This document shows, piece by piece, positions 34,806 through 43,589 of a stretch of DNA of 62,168 bases (the first letter of the stretch is position 1; each line of letters starts with the position of its first letter). The stretch is from Paraeggerthella sp964369725 (GTDB lineage: Bacteria; Actinomycetota; Coriobacteriia; Coriobacteriales; Eggerthellaceae). The position numbers and the translations under genes are program-made. The notes under the pieces were generated by a model. That model was not told the DNA's origin. It saw only the letters and a program-made list of their open reading frames with translations, and ran no database searches. The stretch spans positions 1 to 62,168 of the forward strand of contig CAYJGC010000004.1 of NCBI GenBank assembly GCA_964369725.1, read 5' to 3'.

Positions 34806-35186
34806 CTACAATTTCAAACCCTTGATGTATGCGCTCCATTTTACAAATGATTCATCACTAATAGCATGTTCCATGAGACAGGCTTCTTTTTCTGCCTGCC
34901 CTTCATCAATGCCGAGAGCTTTCGTCAAAAAAGAAAACAACATGGTATGGCGTTTTTGAACCGATAAAGCATATTCATAGCCCTCTTTTGTCAAAGTAAT
35001 ATCACCATAATATGGCTGATCAACTAACTTCTTTTCTTTAAGAACCGAAACTGCTTTGTTAACCGATGCTTTTGATACGCCCATTTTTGTAGCAACGTCC
35101 ACAGAGCGAACCGAAACACCCGTCGTTCCGCCTAGCATTGCAATAGTCTCAAGATAGTCTTCATGGGACATGGATATTTTTTCCAA
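34806..35186 (-). CDS. DtxR/MntR-family metal-dependent regulator
   Basis: 126 aa. An N-terminal winged helix (HEDYLETIAMLGG; SVRSVDVATKMGVSKASVNK) is followed by the metal-binding dimerisation part with HTMLFSFLTKALGIDEGQAEKEACLMEHAISDE, containing the usual His/Glu/Cys ligands. The C-terminal SH3-like/FeoA domain of full-length DtxR is absent, as in MntR-sized proteins. A TTG start has AGGAGG 5 nt upstream. It lies just downstream of the feo operon terminator and probably regulates feoAB. Confidence 0.9.
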   Translation of the reverse strand: MEKISMSHEDYLETIAMLGGTTGVSVRSVDVATKMGVSKASVNKAVSVLKEKKLVDQPYYGDITLTKEGYEYALSVQKRHTMLFSFLTKALGIDEGQAEKEACLMEHAISDESFVKWSAYIKGLKL

Positions 35187-35283
35187 CGTATCCTCCTTTG
35201 TTTTTCGTCATGGTACCACAAAAAAAATGAAGGGTAAATATTCTCCGGTTGGTGAAAGATTTACCTTAACGAACCTTGCAAGA

Positions 35284-35325
35284 CAAAAAAAATGACCAAA
35301 GACTAATAATACAGTCTTTGGTCAT
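35284..35325 (-). terminator. Terminator of feo operon
   Basis: ATGACCAAAGACT (35292-35304) pairs perfectly with AGTCTTTGGTCAT (35313-35325). On the minus strand a run of eight T follows. Confidence 0.9.
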
Positions 35326-35352
35326 AGTCAAACGAATTTGCAGCTCAGGAAA

Positions 35353-35574
35353 TTATGTATTGTTACCAGTCTTTTCCATCTCTGCCACCATATGTTCAGC
35401 ACTACCACAACCGTCTCCGCAGCAACCCTCTCCACCATGCTTATGAGATTTTGCGTTAGACCCGGCGCAGCTACAGCCAATACATGTCACGCCTTTTCTC
35501 TTTTGGCGCACAATATAGATAACAGCAGAACCTACGATAACAAGAATAACAAGTCCAACAATTACATCAATCAT
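35353..35574 (-). CDS. FeoB-associated Cys-rich membrane protein
   Basis: A 73-aa protein with one N-terminal membrane helix (VIVGLVILVIVGSAVIYIV) and a cytosolic tail holding CIGCSC, two histidines, and CCGDGC. This is the FeoB-associated Cys-rich family (FeoC-like position), thought to help ferrous iron handling. It lies 19 bp downstream of feoB. Confidence 0.88.
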   Translation of the reverse strand: MIDVIVGLVILVIVGSAVIYIVRQKRKGVTCIGCSCAGSNAKSHKHGGEGCCGDGCGSAEHMVAEMEKTGNNT

Positions 35575-35593
35575 ATTTCACCTTTTTTGCTTC

Positions 35594-37627
35594 CTAATTG
35601 TTTGCTGTTGCCTTAGCATTAGAAACAATAGGCTTTGAAGGGGTCAAGGCATACTCTTCAAGTTTTGCTTTTCCACGACGAACCAAGTACACCAATATAC
35701 CAGCAAAGACTAACACAACAATCAGACCAACTACAAAGCCTTCTCCGAAAGCACCCGTGGTAAACAAGGTACCAAACTGATACACACAGAAAGCCAAGGA
35801 ATAAGCAATGCCGAACTGTAGACCAATTCCACCAAACAACCACTTTTTGCTGCCCATTTCCGAGTTCATAGCGCCAATTGCTGCGAAGCATGGTGGCGTA
35901 TAGAGGTTAAACATCAAGTATGCCAAAGCTGCGACTGAAGTCAGCCCCATAACCGACGCAACGTCACCACCAGCACCAGCTGCCATTTCCAAAGCATCAG
36001 TGTCGATGAAGTTGGTGATGCCGTAAACAACTGCTAATGTACCTACAACATTTTCTTTAGCAATAAAGCCCGTAATGGCAGCAGCAGCCAACTGCCACGT
36101 ACCAAAGCCCAAGGGAACAAGCAAGAAAGCAAAGGGGCTTGCTAGGGAAGCCAGGATGGAAGTATCTTCCATTCCCTCTTCTACAACCTGGAAAGACCAG
36201 TCAAACATCTGCATAACCTGAACAGCCATATTGCAAATCAAAATAATAGTAGCAGCTTTAACTATGAAACTCCAAGCACGTGATAACATTTGCATAAGAG
36301 CACGGTATAAGCTAGGAGCTTTATATTCAGGTAGCTCGATAATAAAGAATGACTTACGAGAAGCAGCTCCTGTAATCTTCATAACAAGCAATGAACAAAG
36401 AACAATCAATACGATACCTACAACATACATAAGGTAACTTACCCAGGCCTCGCCTGAGAAGAACGCTCCGCCAAATAATGCTATAACAGGAAGCTTTGCT
36501 CCACAGGGAATAAACGGCGTAAGCATTGCTGTAGTCCTGCGCTCGCGCTCATTACGAATGGTGCGAGCAGCCATAACTCCCGGGATTGCACACCCTGTAC
36601 CAATGATAATAGGAATGATTGACTTACCCGAAAGACCAATCTTTTTAAAGAAGCGATCCAAAATCATGGCAACGCGCGCCATGTATCCACAATCTTCGAG
36701 CAAGGCGATTAAGAAGTACATAACCATAACCAGCGGCAAGAAGCCCACAACAGCACCCACGCCACCAATGATACCATCAACTAAGATTGCCGAAAGAATA
36801 GGTGAAGCTCCTTCAAGCTGTCCCCCTACCCACTCTTGGAAGGTTTCAATCCATCCAACCAACCAGTCCGCCGCGACAGGCCCTACCCATGCTTGAGAAA
36901 TTGAAAACACGAGATACATCACCAAGGCAAAAATAACAATTCCGCCCCACTTGTGACCTAAGACGGCATCAATCTTATCACCTGTCGTCTTTTCATTCGT
37001 TGCAACCTTGCGCGTTTCAACCTTTGAAACCAAGCCGCTGATGTACTCAAAACGCTTTTTGTCAGCCGCAATAACAGCCTCTTTGTTATGAACATCTACT
37101 TCACCTTGACTGTAGGGTGCTCCCTCATACTGAGCAGAAAGCGCAACCTTCACAGCTTGAGCGATACCTTTGTTTGAGGCATCGGTCGACACAGTTTCCA
37201 CAACAGGACAACCAAGCTCTTCAGAAAGATTATTTACATCAATTACAATATCTTTCTTTTTGTTAAGGTCAGTCTTGTTAAGTGCAACAACTACTGGTAT
37301 ACCAAGTTCCAAAAGTTGCGAAGTAAAAAACAAACTGCGGCTTAGGTTGGTTGCGTCAACAATGTTAATAATTGCATCAGGATTCTCATTTTTAACATAC
37401 GCACTCGTAATGCTCTCTTCCGAAGTGAAAGGAGACATAGAGTAGGCACCTGGGAGGTCAACTATGCTTACCTCATCAGATCCAGAAATATAAGATTTTT
37501 TCAGGGAGCCTTCTTTTTTTGCAACCGTAACACCTGCCCAGTTGCCGACCTTCTCATTTCCGCCTGTCAAAGCATTGTACAGCGTTGTTTTGCCGCTGTT
37601 TGGATTGCCTGTTAAAGCAATTCTCAT
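35594..37627 (-). CDS. feoB: Ferrous iron transporter B
   Basis: A 677-aa inner-membrane Fe(II) transporter. The N-terminal G domain has G1 GNPNSGKTT, G3 DLPGAYSMSPF and G4 NKTD. After it comes the membrane part with the Gate motifs, including GYMARVAMILDRFFKKIGLSG and GTGCAIPGVMAARTI (first gate cysteine), and PCGAKLPVIALFGGAFF. The start at 37627 (MRIALTGNP) has AAGGAG upstream and matches the family start. It lies 130 bp after feoA. Confidence 0.97.
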   Translation of the reverse strand: MRIALTGNPNSGKTTLYNALTGGNEKVGNWAGVTVAKKEGSLKKSYISGSDEVSIVDLPGAYSMSPFTSEESITSAYVKNENPDAIINIVDATNLSRSLFFTSQLLELGIPVVVALNKTDLNKKKDIVIDVNNLSEELGCPVVETVSTDASNKGIAQAVKVALSAQYEGAPYSQGEVDVHNKEAVIAADKKRFEYISGLVSKVETRKVATNEKTTGDKIDAVLGHKWGGIVIFALVMYLVFSISQAWVGPVAADWLVGWIETFQEWVGGQLEGASPILSAILVDGIIGGVGAVVGFLPLVMVMYFLIALLEDCGYMARVAMILDRFFKKIGLSGKSIIPIIIGTGCAIPGVMAARTIRNERERRTTAMLTPFIPCGAKLPVIALFGGAFFSGEAWVSYLMYVVGIVLIVLCSLLVMKITGAASRKSFFIIELPEYKAPSLYRALMQMLSRAWSFIVKAATIILICNMAVQVMQMFDWSFQVVEEGMEDTSILASLASPFAFLLVPLGFGTWQLAAAAITGFIAKENVVGTLAVVYGITNFIDTDALEMAAGAGGDVASVMGLTSVAALAYLMFNLYTPPCFAAIGAMNSEMGSKKWLFGGIGLQFGIAYSLAFCVYQFGTLFTTGAFGEGFVVGLIVVLVFAGILVYLVRRGKAKLEEYALTPSKPIVSNAKATANN

Positions 37628-37757
37628 AAACCTTCTCCTTTTCAATCTTTATCCTTGCCTACAATCCGCACCCATTCACTAGGGCACATCTTGCTAAGTT
37701 AGAAATAACGAACATATAGTGACAACTCAATGCAATTTGACTTATTTTCACTCATGA

Positions 37758-37982
37758 TTACTCGCAGATTTCAATTACCTCTGCCAAATCGGGACTCAAG
37801 TTATAGCGTCCGTCTTTAATAGATACCACGTAGCTGCTGCTAACCTGAGACACCACCGTAATAGCTGCTCCCTCATAGCAACCCAAAGAGAGCAAAAAGC
37901 TTTCAAGTTCTTCATCTTGTGCAGCAAAGCCTGCGACTACATATTCTCTCCCAATTTCGGCATCTACTAGCGTAATAGTCAT
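37758..37982 (-). CDS. feoA: Ferrous iron transport protein A
   Basis: A 74-aa SH3-like small protein needed for FeoB activity. It has GREYVVAGFAAQDEELESFLLSLG and the C-terminal DGRYNLSPDLAEVIEI. The first gene of feoA-feoB-Cys-rich protein, with a promoter and palindrome just upstream. Confidence 0.92.
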   Translation of the reverse strand: MTITLVDAEIGREYVVAGFAAQDEELESFLLSLGCYEGAAITVVSQVSSSYVVSIKDGRYNLSPDLAEVIEICE

Positions 37983-38007
37983 GCAATCTCCTCGCGCCTC
38001 ACTATGT

Positions 38008-38061
38008 GTTAGTCAATCCTAACTCAGACGAATAGTAACATACGCCTTACTTATATGTAAA
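38008..38061 (-). promoter_or_regulatory. feoA promoter with candidate DtxR-type operator
   Basis: On the minus strand, -35 TTTACA (38061-38056), an 18-bp spacer and -10 TACTAT (38037-38032). About 10 bp downstream lies the palindrome GTTAG-N6-CTAAC (38023-38008), where a repressor would block transcription. It uses the GTTAG/CTAAC half-sites of DtxR-family operators, though with wider spacing than the textbook box. Confidence 0.55.
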
Positions 38062-38160
38062 TAATATTTCTGAAATAAAGTAACAGTAGCTAACTTTCTC
38101 CCTTAATCATAAGCCTCTCTACATAAGCGAGCTCTAAAGAAAGTATCCTAGATAGCTATC

Positions 38161-38937
38161 TTAACTGAAAAATTCTTCTACATATCCGTTCACGTCAGTG
38201 ATAAGAAAGTTGCAGCGGTCCAACTCTCGCTTAATAATTGTTTTTGAATGAAGATATGCACGCTGAACGCGCGAAGCACTCTTGAAAGCCAACTCTTTCA
38301 TGCCTCATGTAAACGTTATCAGTTTTTGCATATCTTTATTTAGTAAAGGGAGCTTTGCTCGACACACCGATGAAGCAAAGCCTTCGATTGACTCATTGGA
38401 AATAGTCTGAGCATGCGAGACCAACTCATCACTAAATCCGTTATATATCCCTGCTGCCATCTTAAGTGCTTTTTCTGGGTGAGTACGAGAAAGATCACGC
38501 AAGCGACGAGCTTCCCCAACAAAGCCTGCGCGCATAACAAAAGAATCGAATAACGGTGCTCCATCAATAACGACACGATTCAAAGCAATGAATTTTTGAT
38601 CTAAATAATTAAAATTAGCTTGCGTAAGCTGGCCTGAAAGCTCAAGGGCAACAACCGCACCCAAAGACACTCCTAGTAGCACAGAAATTTCTTCAATGCG
38701 AGACTCCTGAAGATACTGCACTATGAGACCTGCATCATGAGCAGCAGATACAAAATCTGGAGACCCCTCATAATGGGCGTTCATAGTAGGCATTATGACA
38801 CGATATCTTCCATCGAGTTTTGCCAATAAATTATCGAAACAATGCTCATCAACCAATAAAGCATGAACCAGGAGCGCTACGGGAGCATCCTTTGGCCCAC
38901 ACTCAGTAAATCGCGTATCTTCCTCCTGTTTTTTCGT
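38161..38937 (-). pseudogene. Alpha/beta-hydrolase pseudogene (no start, internal TGA)
   Basis: Translation of the minus strand gives an alpha/beta-hydrolase: APVALLVHALLVDEHCFDNL (oxyanion strand), YRVIMPTMNAHYEG, the nucleophile elbow LLGVSLGAV (GxSxG), then ANFNYLDQKF onward. An in-frame TGA at 38305-38307 interrupts it; reading on gives GMKELAFKSASRVQRAYLHS and RELDRCNFLITDVNGYVEEF, the expected last strand and helix, ending at TAA 38161-38163. The conserved N-terminal strand extends upstream of the only available start (TTG 38856) to a TAG at 38938-38940 with no ATG/GTG/TTG. The catalytic His position near the end reads Arg/Cys. A decayed gene is the simplest reading. Confidence 0.75.
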
Positions 38938-39247
38938 CTAAAATAGTACCTGCTGTGCAGCTTCTTCAACTCCCTTTTTGAACATACTCTTGTAGCATAC
39001 GCTCCCACCTATTCAAGATGATACACAAAAGATAAGCGGAAGGAAGAAGGGGGAATCTTCCTTCCGCTTTAAAATGCGACAGATGGCCAGACGAGAGGTT
39101 GCCTCTGCCGCCGGATAGGCGGTTTATGGTGAAGTACACGAACTATCTTCGACTCCAAATACTGTAATTGCGCTTCACTGTTTAGTTATATTACACTAAC
39201 TTTTTTCTATTGGCAACCTAAGTTAACTTTCGCACACAGTCTCTACA
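38938..39247. other. Non-coding region before assembly gap
   Basis: No gene is supported. It contains a strong hairpin, listed separately at 39034-39069. The rest is featureless to me. Confidence 0.4.
39034..39069. terminator. 13-bp terminator hairpin
   Basis: AAGCGGAAGGAAG (39034-39046) pairs with CTTCCTTCCGCTT (39057-39069). No gene ends close to it on either side, so it may belong to an unrecognised transcript or to sequence lost in the gap. Confidence 0.6.
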
Positions 39248-39457
39248 TATGCGCTCCAGCCCCGAAGTTTCACAATGGCTCACGTTCGGTTGCGGGAAAT
39301 TCNNNNNNNNNNNNNNNNNNNNNNNNNNNNNNNNNNNNNNNNNNNNNNNNNNNNNNNNNNNNNNNNNNNNNNNNNNNNNNNNNNNNNNNNNNNNNNNNNN
39401 NNTATGCGCTCCAGCCCCGAAGTTTCACAATGGCTCACGTTCGGTTGCGGGAAATTC
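39248..39457. other. Assembly gap (100 N) flanked by identical 55-bp ends
   Basis: 100 Ns occupy 39303-39402. The 55 bases before (39248-39302) and the 55 after (39403-39457) are identical. An identical k-length overlap at a scaffold join is what a de Bruijn assembler with k=55 leaves, so the N length is arbitrary. The true sequence may have one copy or a repeat array. Open frames running through the gap are artefacts. Confidence 0.85.
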
Positions 39458-39594
39458 TTTGGCCAATCGAGTTAAAACAAAAACTTTTTCTTTTGTGTGC
39501 GCTTATTTCGTTTGACTCTCATGTATTGCGCGGCGTTTGAGGCATGGTTATACTGCAAATGGATAATTCAATCGTTTGGCAGAAAGCACATATC

Positions 39595-41139
39595 ATGACT
39601 GAGAACCTCTATGTAGACACACGCGGCAACACTGAAACTCCTGTGACCTTTACCGAGGCCGTTGTTGACGGACTAGCAGCAGGTGGTGGCCTGTATGTTC
39701 CGAAGCACATTCCTTCACTGACGCTCGATACTATTATTAAACTAGCGGAACTTCCTTATGCTCAACGTGCTGCATATATCTATAGGTCCTTTGGTGTTGA
39801 CTTACCCATAGAGACCATTGATCAGCTTATGCAAGATTCGTATGGTGAGAATTTCGACCACGAAAGCATCTGTCCCATCACCTCACTTGATGATAGTACG
39901 CATATATTAGAGCTGTGGCATGGACCAACCAGCGCTTTTAAGGACATGGCTCTCCAGTGTCTTCCTCGCTTTTTTTCTGCAAGCGCTCAACAACTTCGAG
40001 AGCAAGGTAAGCTTGACAATGAATTTTTGATTCTGGTAGCAACTTCAGGAGACACGGGTAAAGCCGCTCTTGAAGGATTTCGTGATTTGGACGGCGTAAG
40101 CATTGCCGTTATGTACCCCGACGGTGGCGTAAGCGACATTCAATTTAAACAAATGGCAACTCAATCAGGCGCAAACGTCATGGTTTGGGGCGTAGAAGGG
40201 AACTTCGACGACTGCCAAACAGGGGCAAAAGAAGTATTTGGCGACAATGAATTTGCACAGCAATTATTTAGCGACCACAAAATTGCTCTTTCGAGCGCAA
40301 ACTCTATCAACTGGGGACGCCTTCTGCCTCAGGTTGTTTACTATATTTCAGCCTACGGTCAGCTTGTTGCCGAAGGCAAGATTGCTTGTGGAGACGAGCT
40401 GGATGTTTGTGTTCCTACCGGTAACTTTGGCAATATTTTAGCAGCCTATTATGCAAAACTCATGGGCGTGCCTTTGGGAACGCTCATGTGCGCCAGCAAT
40501 GAAAACCGTGTACTTACTGACTTTATCAATACAGGCACGTATGACATTTCTGATCGAGCCTTCACCCTAACCCCTTCTCCTTCGATGGATATCTTAGTTT
40601 CTTCAAATCTAGAACGACAACTTTTTGAATTAACGAACCGCGATAGCAATGCTATAGCCACGTGGATGAAAGATCTAAAACAAGATCGCTGCTTCCGCGT
40701 TGACCCTGCCACCTTTGCACGCGTGAGAGAACATTTCGTATCGGATTCAGTAGACAATGCAACCTGTCTACAAACTATTAAAGAAGTGTTTGAAGCGTAT
40801 GAATATCTTTTGGATCCCCATACGGCAGTAGCATATCGTGCAGCAGAAAATCTTCGTGGAGAAAATCCCGTTCTTATCGCAAGCACGGCTCATTGGGCAA
40901 AATTTGGAGACAATGTTTATCGGGCCTTGCACGATATCGATTCAAACGAAGCACTGCCTACAGACATAGAGGCTCTCACAGGTTGCCAGCTCAACCAGCG
41001 TATTGCAGAGGAAACAGGAGCTCACAACATCCCCAGCGGCCTTGCCGAGCTTGACAATCTTCCTATTCGCTTCACAGAAGTCATCGAAAGCAGCACCACA
41101 GATATTGAAAACGCAGTACTACACTTTTTGAAAGACTAA
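39595..41139 (+). CDS. thrC: Threonine synthase
   Basis: A 514-aa PLP enzyme converting O-phosphohomoserine to threonine. The N-terminus RGNTETPVTFTEAVVDGLAAGGGLYVP is typical, the PLP lysine is in TSAFKDMALQCLPRFF, and the phosphate site is in LVATSGDTGKAALEGF. The start at 39595 (MTENLYVDTRG) is set by family similarity; its ribosome binding site is weak (AGAAAG) and an in-frame ATG at 39544 remains possible. The upstream gap at 39303-39402 could hide regulatory sequence. Confidence 0.95.
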   Translation: MTENLYVDTRGNTETPVTFTEAVVDGLAAGGGLYVPKHIPSLTLDTIIKLAELPYAQRAAYIYRSFGVDLPIETIDQLMQDSYGENFDHESICPITSLDDSTHILELWHGPTSAFKDMALQCLPRFFSASAQQLREQGKLDNEFLILVATSGDTGKAALEGFRDLDGVSIAVMYPDGGVSDIQFKQMATQSGANVMVWGVEGNFDDCQTGAKEVFGDNEFAQQLFSDHKIALSSANSINWGRLLPQVVYYISAYGQLVAEGKIACGDELDVCVPTGNFGNILAAYYAKLMGVPLGTLMCASNENRVLTDFINTGTYDISDRAFTLTPSPSMDILVSSNLERQLFELTNRDSNAIATWMKDLKQDRCFRVDPATFARVREHFVSDSVDNATCLQTIKEVFEAYEYLLDPHTAVAYRAAENLRGENPVLIASTAHWAKFGDNVYRALHDIDSNEALPTDIEALTGCQLNQRIAEETGAHNIPSGLAELDNLPIRFTEVIESSTTDIENAVLHFLKD

Positions 41140-41173
41140 CCTCAAATTCATTTACCAACAAAAGGCCAACACC

Positions 41174-41518
41174 ATGAGTGAGCTCTCAGACCTCAAGCCA
41201 ACCATCAGACTTTCAATCATGAACCCCAAATCCGAAAGCACTTCGCTTTTTGGATTTGGGGTTGCTCAGCTATGCTTAGGCGTTCGCGATACAGGATCGC
41301 TTAATGCAGCTGCAAAAAATTTAGGTATGGCCTACAGTAAGGCTTGGCGCATCATCAAAGACACTGAGGAAGCCTTAGGTGTCCAACTCCTCAACCGCGA
41401 CGGAGCTCACGGCAGTACGCTGACCCCCTCATGCGATACACTTCTTGATACCTACGTAAAAGTTGAAGCAAAACTTAAAGAACAAGCTGCCGAAGAATTT
41501 TCGGATATTTTTAGTTAG
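41174..41518 (+). CDS. ModE N-terminal-like winged-helix regulator
   Basis: A 114-aa protein with one LysR/ModE-type helix-turn-helix: TGSLNAAAKNLGMAYSKAWR and IIKDTEEALGVQLLNRDGAHG, the pattern of ModE DNA-binding domains (GSISAAA...MSYxxAW). The C-terminal molybdate-binding domains are absent. AAAGG lies 8 nt upstream. It is 34 bp after thrC, so perhaps co-transcribed. Regulation of molybdenum or tungsten genes, for example for the AOR-family enzyme at 12472-14580, is possible but unproved. Confidence 0.78.
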   Translation: MSELSDLKPTIRLSIMNPKSESTSLFGFGVAQLCLGVRDTGSLNAAAKNLGMAYSKAWRIIKDTEEALGVQLLNRDGAHGSTLTPSCDTLLDTYVKVEAKLKEQAAEEFSDIFS

Positions 41519-41562
41519 GGGCGAATCCTTTATCACGGCGCCCGCATACATGACACACGATA

Positions 41563-43584
41563 TTAATACACCTCAATCCCTTCATAGCGAGGAACATACC
41601 AGTGTATATACAACACCACATCTGATAAAACACGCATACTTGTTACAGGAGTGCCAACTGCTTCTGGCAGTGCATACACACCTCGCTGTCCTATAGCCTC
41701 ACGGATCCGTCCCTGATCTTCAAACCACACACTGCCGCAGCGCTCAAACAAGATTTGCTCTTGATAGTATATTTCTTTCATTTGAGGTAGAAGCACTTCC
41801 GCTTGTGCTGGCTCAAGCAACGCTCTGTCGCTAAAAAGCTCTTTTTCAGAAAAAAGAGTCTTACTTTCGTTAGTCATGTCAAAGCGAACGGTTACCTTAT
41901 TGCGTCCATACAAAGCAAGGTCTCCCTCTAGTCCTTCACCCTCGCTGAATAAAACCGTGCATTCTCGATCAATATACCACCCTTCAAAACCAGAGCAGTT
42001 TGCTTTTGTAGCTTCAGCAATTGCTTCAGGGTTCGTATAAAAAGCATGTCCCTTTGTAACCTCTTCCGTGAAAGCAGGAGCTGTTTCATTGTCGGCAAAA
42101 TAATGCACCTGAGCGGTTGTATTTTGCACCTTAACCGACGGGCATACCACCTCCCCCTTCAGCCTGTATTCACCAAAACGTGTTTGAGCATGCACCACGC
42201 AAGTTAAGAATAAACCTGCATCGCTTTCCTGAATAAGGTAGTGCGAATTTTCAGAAGCACCTTGAATTTCAATCGAACGAGCTCCTTCGACATCTCCTCT
42301 ATACCAAGAGTAAAGATAAATCATTCCATTGGTTCTCGGATAGTTGTAAGGATAACAACGAGGTTTCTCTTCATCATTTTGCAGTACTTTCTCCTCAGGG
42401 TTGCTTACCCACAGTTCTTGTCCCACTTCTGCGTTACCAAGAATGCTCATAAGACCAGCTTCACGTTCGTGAAAGACTGCCTCTTCCATCTCAAAAAGAG
42501 AAGCAGTATCAACCTTAGACACCCCTGCGGCAAAACAATTATACTGAGCTGCAGCCGTCCCATCTGAAGTGCCCGCATAAACACAGTTGAGAGCAAAGCC
42601 TGAAGAATCAAAAACCGGATAGACGTATCCGTCTTCGCATCGATGTAGCCAAAGATGTTGATTTTGAGCCCCTCGGTAATCACGCAACACAGCAGCTCTA
42701 AAATTTGTCCAGCGATTCTCCCCCGCTTCTCCATCGCAAATCTCTAGACACTTATTTGCATTAACATGGACAGGTATAAGACGCATAAGCGACGAGGAGT
42801 GCGAAGGCTCAACAATCCAGAGCTGGTTAGTCGTATGGGTTCGCGTCCAAAAACAAGTTTCGCTTAGGTCTGAAATGCGACCAGCTGTCACATCTAGAAC
42901 AAGATGGCTTGAGCACTTTGGAGAGAGAGTGTATATTTTACCCTGAAGCGAGTCATCATTTATCAACCCGTGAGCAGGGATAATTTGCGAGGCTTCTGCG
43001 GTAGTATTGATCCCACGAGCATGATCCCAGCCATTACATTGAACGTTAACACCCGCCCATGAAGTCCAATCTTCTTTATCGCGCCTGACAGTAAGCTTCA
43101 CTGAATCAAATGGGCCTTGAAAATATTGAGTACCACTATTATTGTCGTATACACCATAAGCAGACGCAAGCCATGACCCCGTGTTGTTTTTTATGTAAGA
43201 AGTCACTTCTACATCCTTGTGGTCAGTTGTCCAGGTAGCCGAACCCCATGCACCCCAATTTGCATAGTAGGATGAAACTGCAATCTCGCACAATAAATCA
43301 CTCATGCGCGCGACTGTTGCATTTGATGATACGGCAAGCCATACTTTATTCGCCGCAAAATAGCCGGGAGTTCCCGGTGCATAGAACCAACCACCATCGT
43401 AGCCATAATGAGAACCGATCCAAGCGCGACCCCCGTAGTTTCCCCATGCCCCACCTCCAACACCTCCCCAAGCAAAACGAGGTGCCAGAAAAAGAGATAA
43501 TGTCGCTATTGCTCCTATCCCAAGAAAAGAGCGGCGGGTAAGTATGCGTTTTTTATCTTGATTGTAGTTTTTATTATTTTTCAT
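41563..43584 (-). CDS. TAT-exported ricin-like surface protein at end of Tad operon
   Basis: 673 aa. A twin-arginine signal (LTRRSFLGIGAIATLSLFLA) precedes a Gly/Trp/Tyr-rich stretch and a jelly-roll-like segment with many Trp and Asn. Residues about 220-370 resemble a ricin-type beta-trefoil with QxW-like repeats (NQLWIVE, NQHLWLHR). Around 530-560, GFEGWYIDRECT resembles Listeria-Bacteroides/InlB repeat modules. No sortase motif or C-terminal anchor is seen. The ATG at 43584 has GGGGTG 8 nt upstream, which overlaps the tadC stop (GGGTGA), so it is translationally coupled to the pilus operon. A secreted or pilus-associated carbohydrate-binding adhesin is the best guess. Confidence 0.7.
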   Translation of the reverse strand: MKNNKNYNQDKKRILTRRSFLGIGAIATLSLFLAPRFAWGGVGGGAWGNYGGRAWIGSHYGYDGGWFYAPGTPGYFAANKVWLAVSSNATVARMSDLLCEIAVSSYYANWGAWGSATWTTDHKDVEVTSYIKNNTGSWLASAYGVYDNNSGTQYFQGPFDSVKLTVRRDKEDWTSWAGVNVQCNGWDHARGINTTAEASQIIPAHGLINDDSLQGKIYTLSPKCSSHLVLDVTAGRISDLSETCFWTRTHTTNQLWIVEPSHSSSLMRLIPVHVNANKCLEICDGEAGENRWTNFRAAVLRDYRGAQNQHLWLHRCEDGYVYPVFDSSGFALNCVYAGTSDGTAAAQYNCFAAGVSKVDTASLFEMEEAVFHEREAGLMSILGNAEVGQELWVSNPEEKVLQNDEEKPRCYPYNYPRTNGMIYLYSWYRGDVEGARSIEIQGASENSHYLIQESDAGLFLTCVVHAQTRFGEYRLKGEVVCPSVKVQNTTAQVHYFADNETAPAFTEEVTKGHAFYTNPEAIAEATKANCSGFEGWYIDRECTVLFSEGEGLEGDLALYGRNKVTVRFDMTNESKTLFSEKELFSDRALLEPAQAEVLLPQMKEIYYQEQILFERCGSVWFEDQGRIREAIGQRGVYALPEAVGTPVTSMRVLSDVVLYIHWYVPRYEGIEVY

Positions 43585-43589
43585 CAGTA

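Noticed and set aside
38305..38307. Selenocysteine or recoded TGA in the alpha/beta-hydrolase
   Set aside because: No SECIS-like hairpin directly downstream, the residue is not catalytic, and the missing start codon shows general decay.
39249..39515. 88-codon frame across the N gap
   Set aside because: Created by reading through unknown bases; both halves are the same duplicated 55-bp end.
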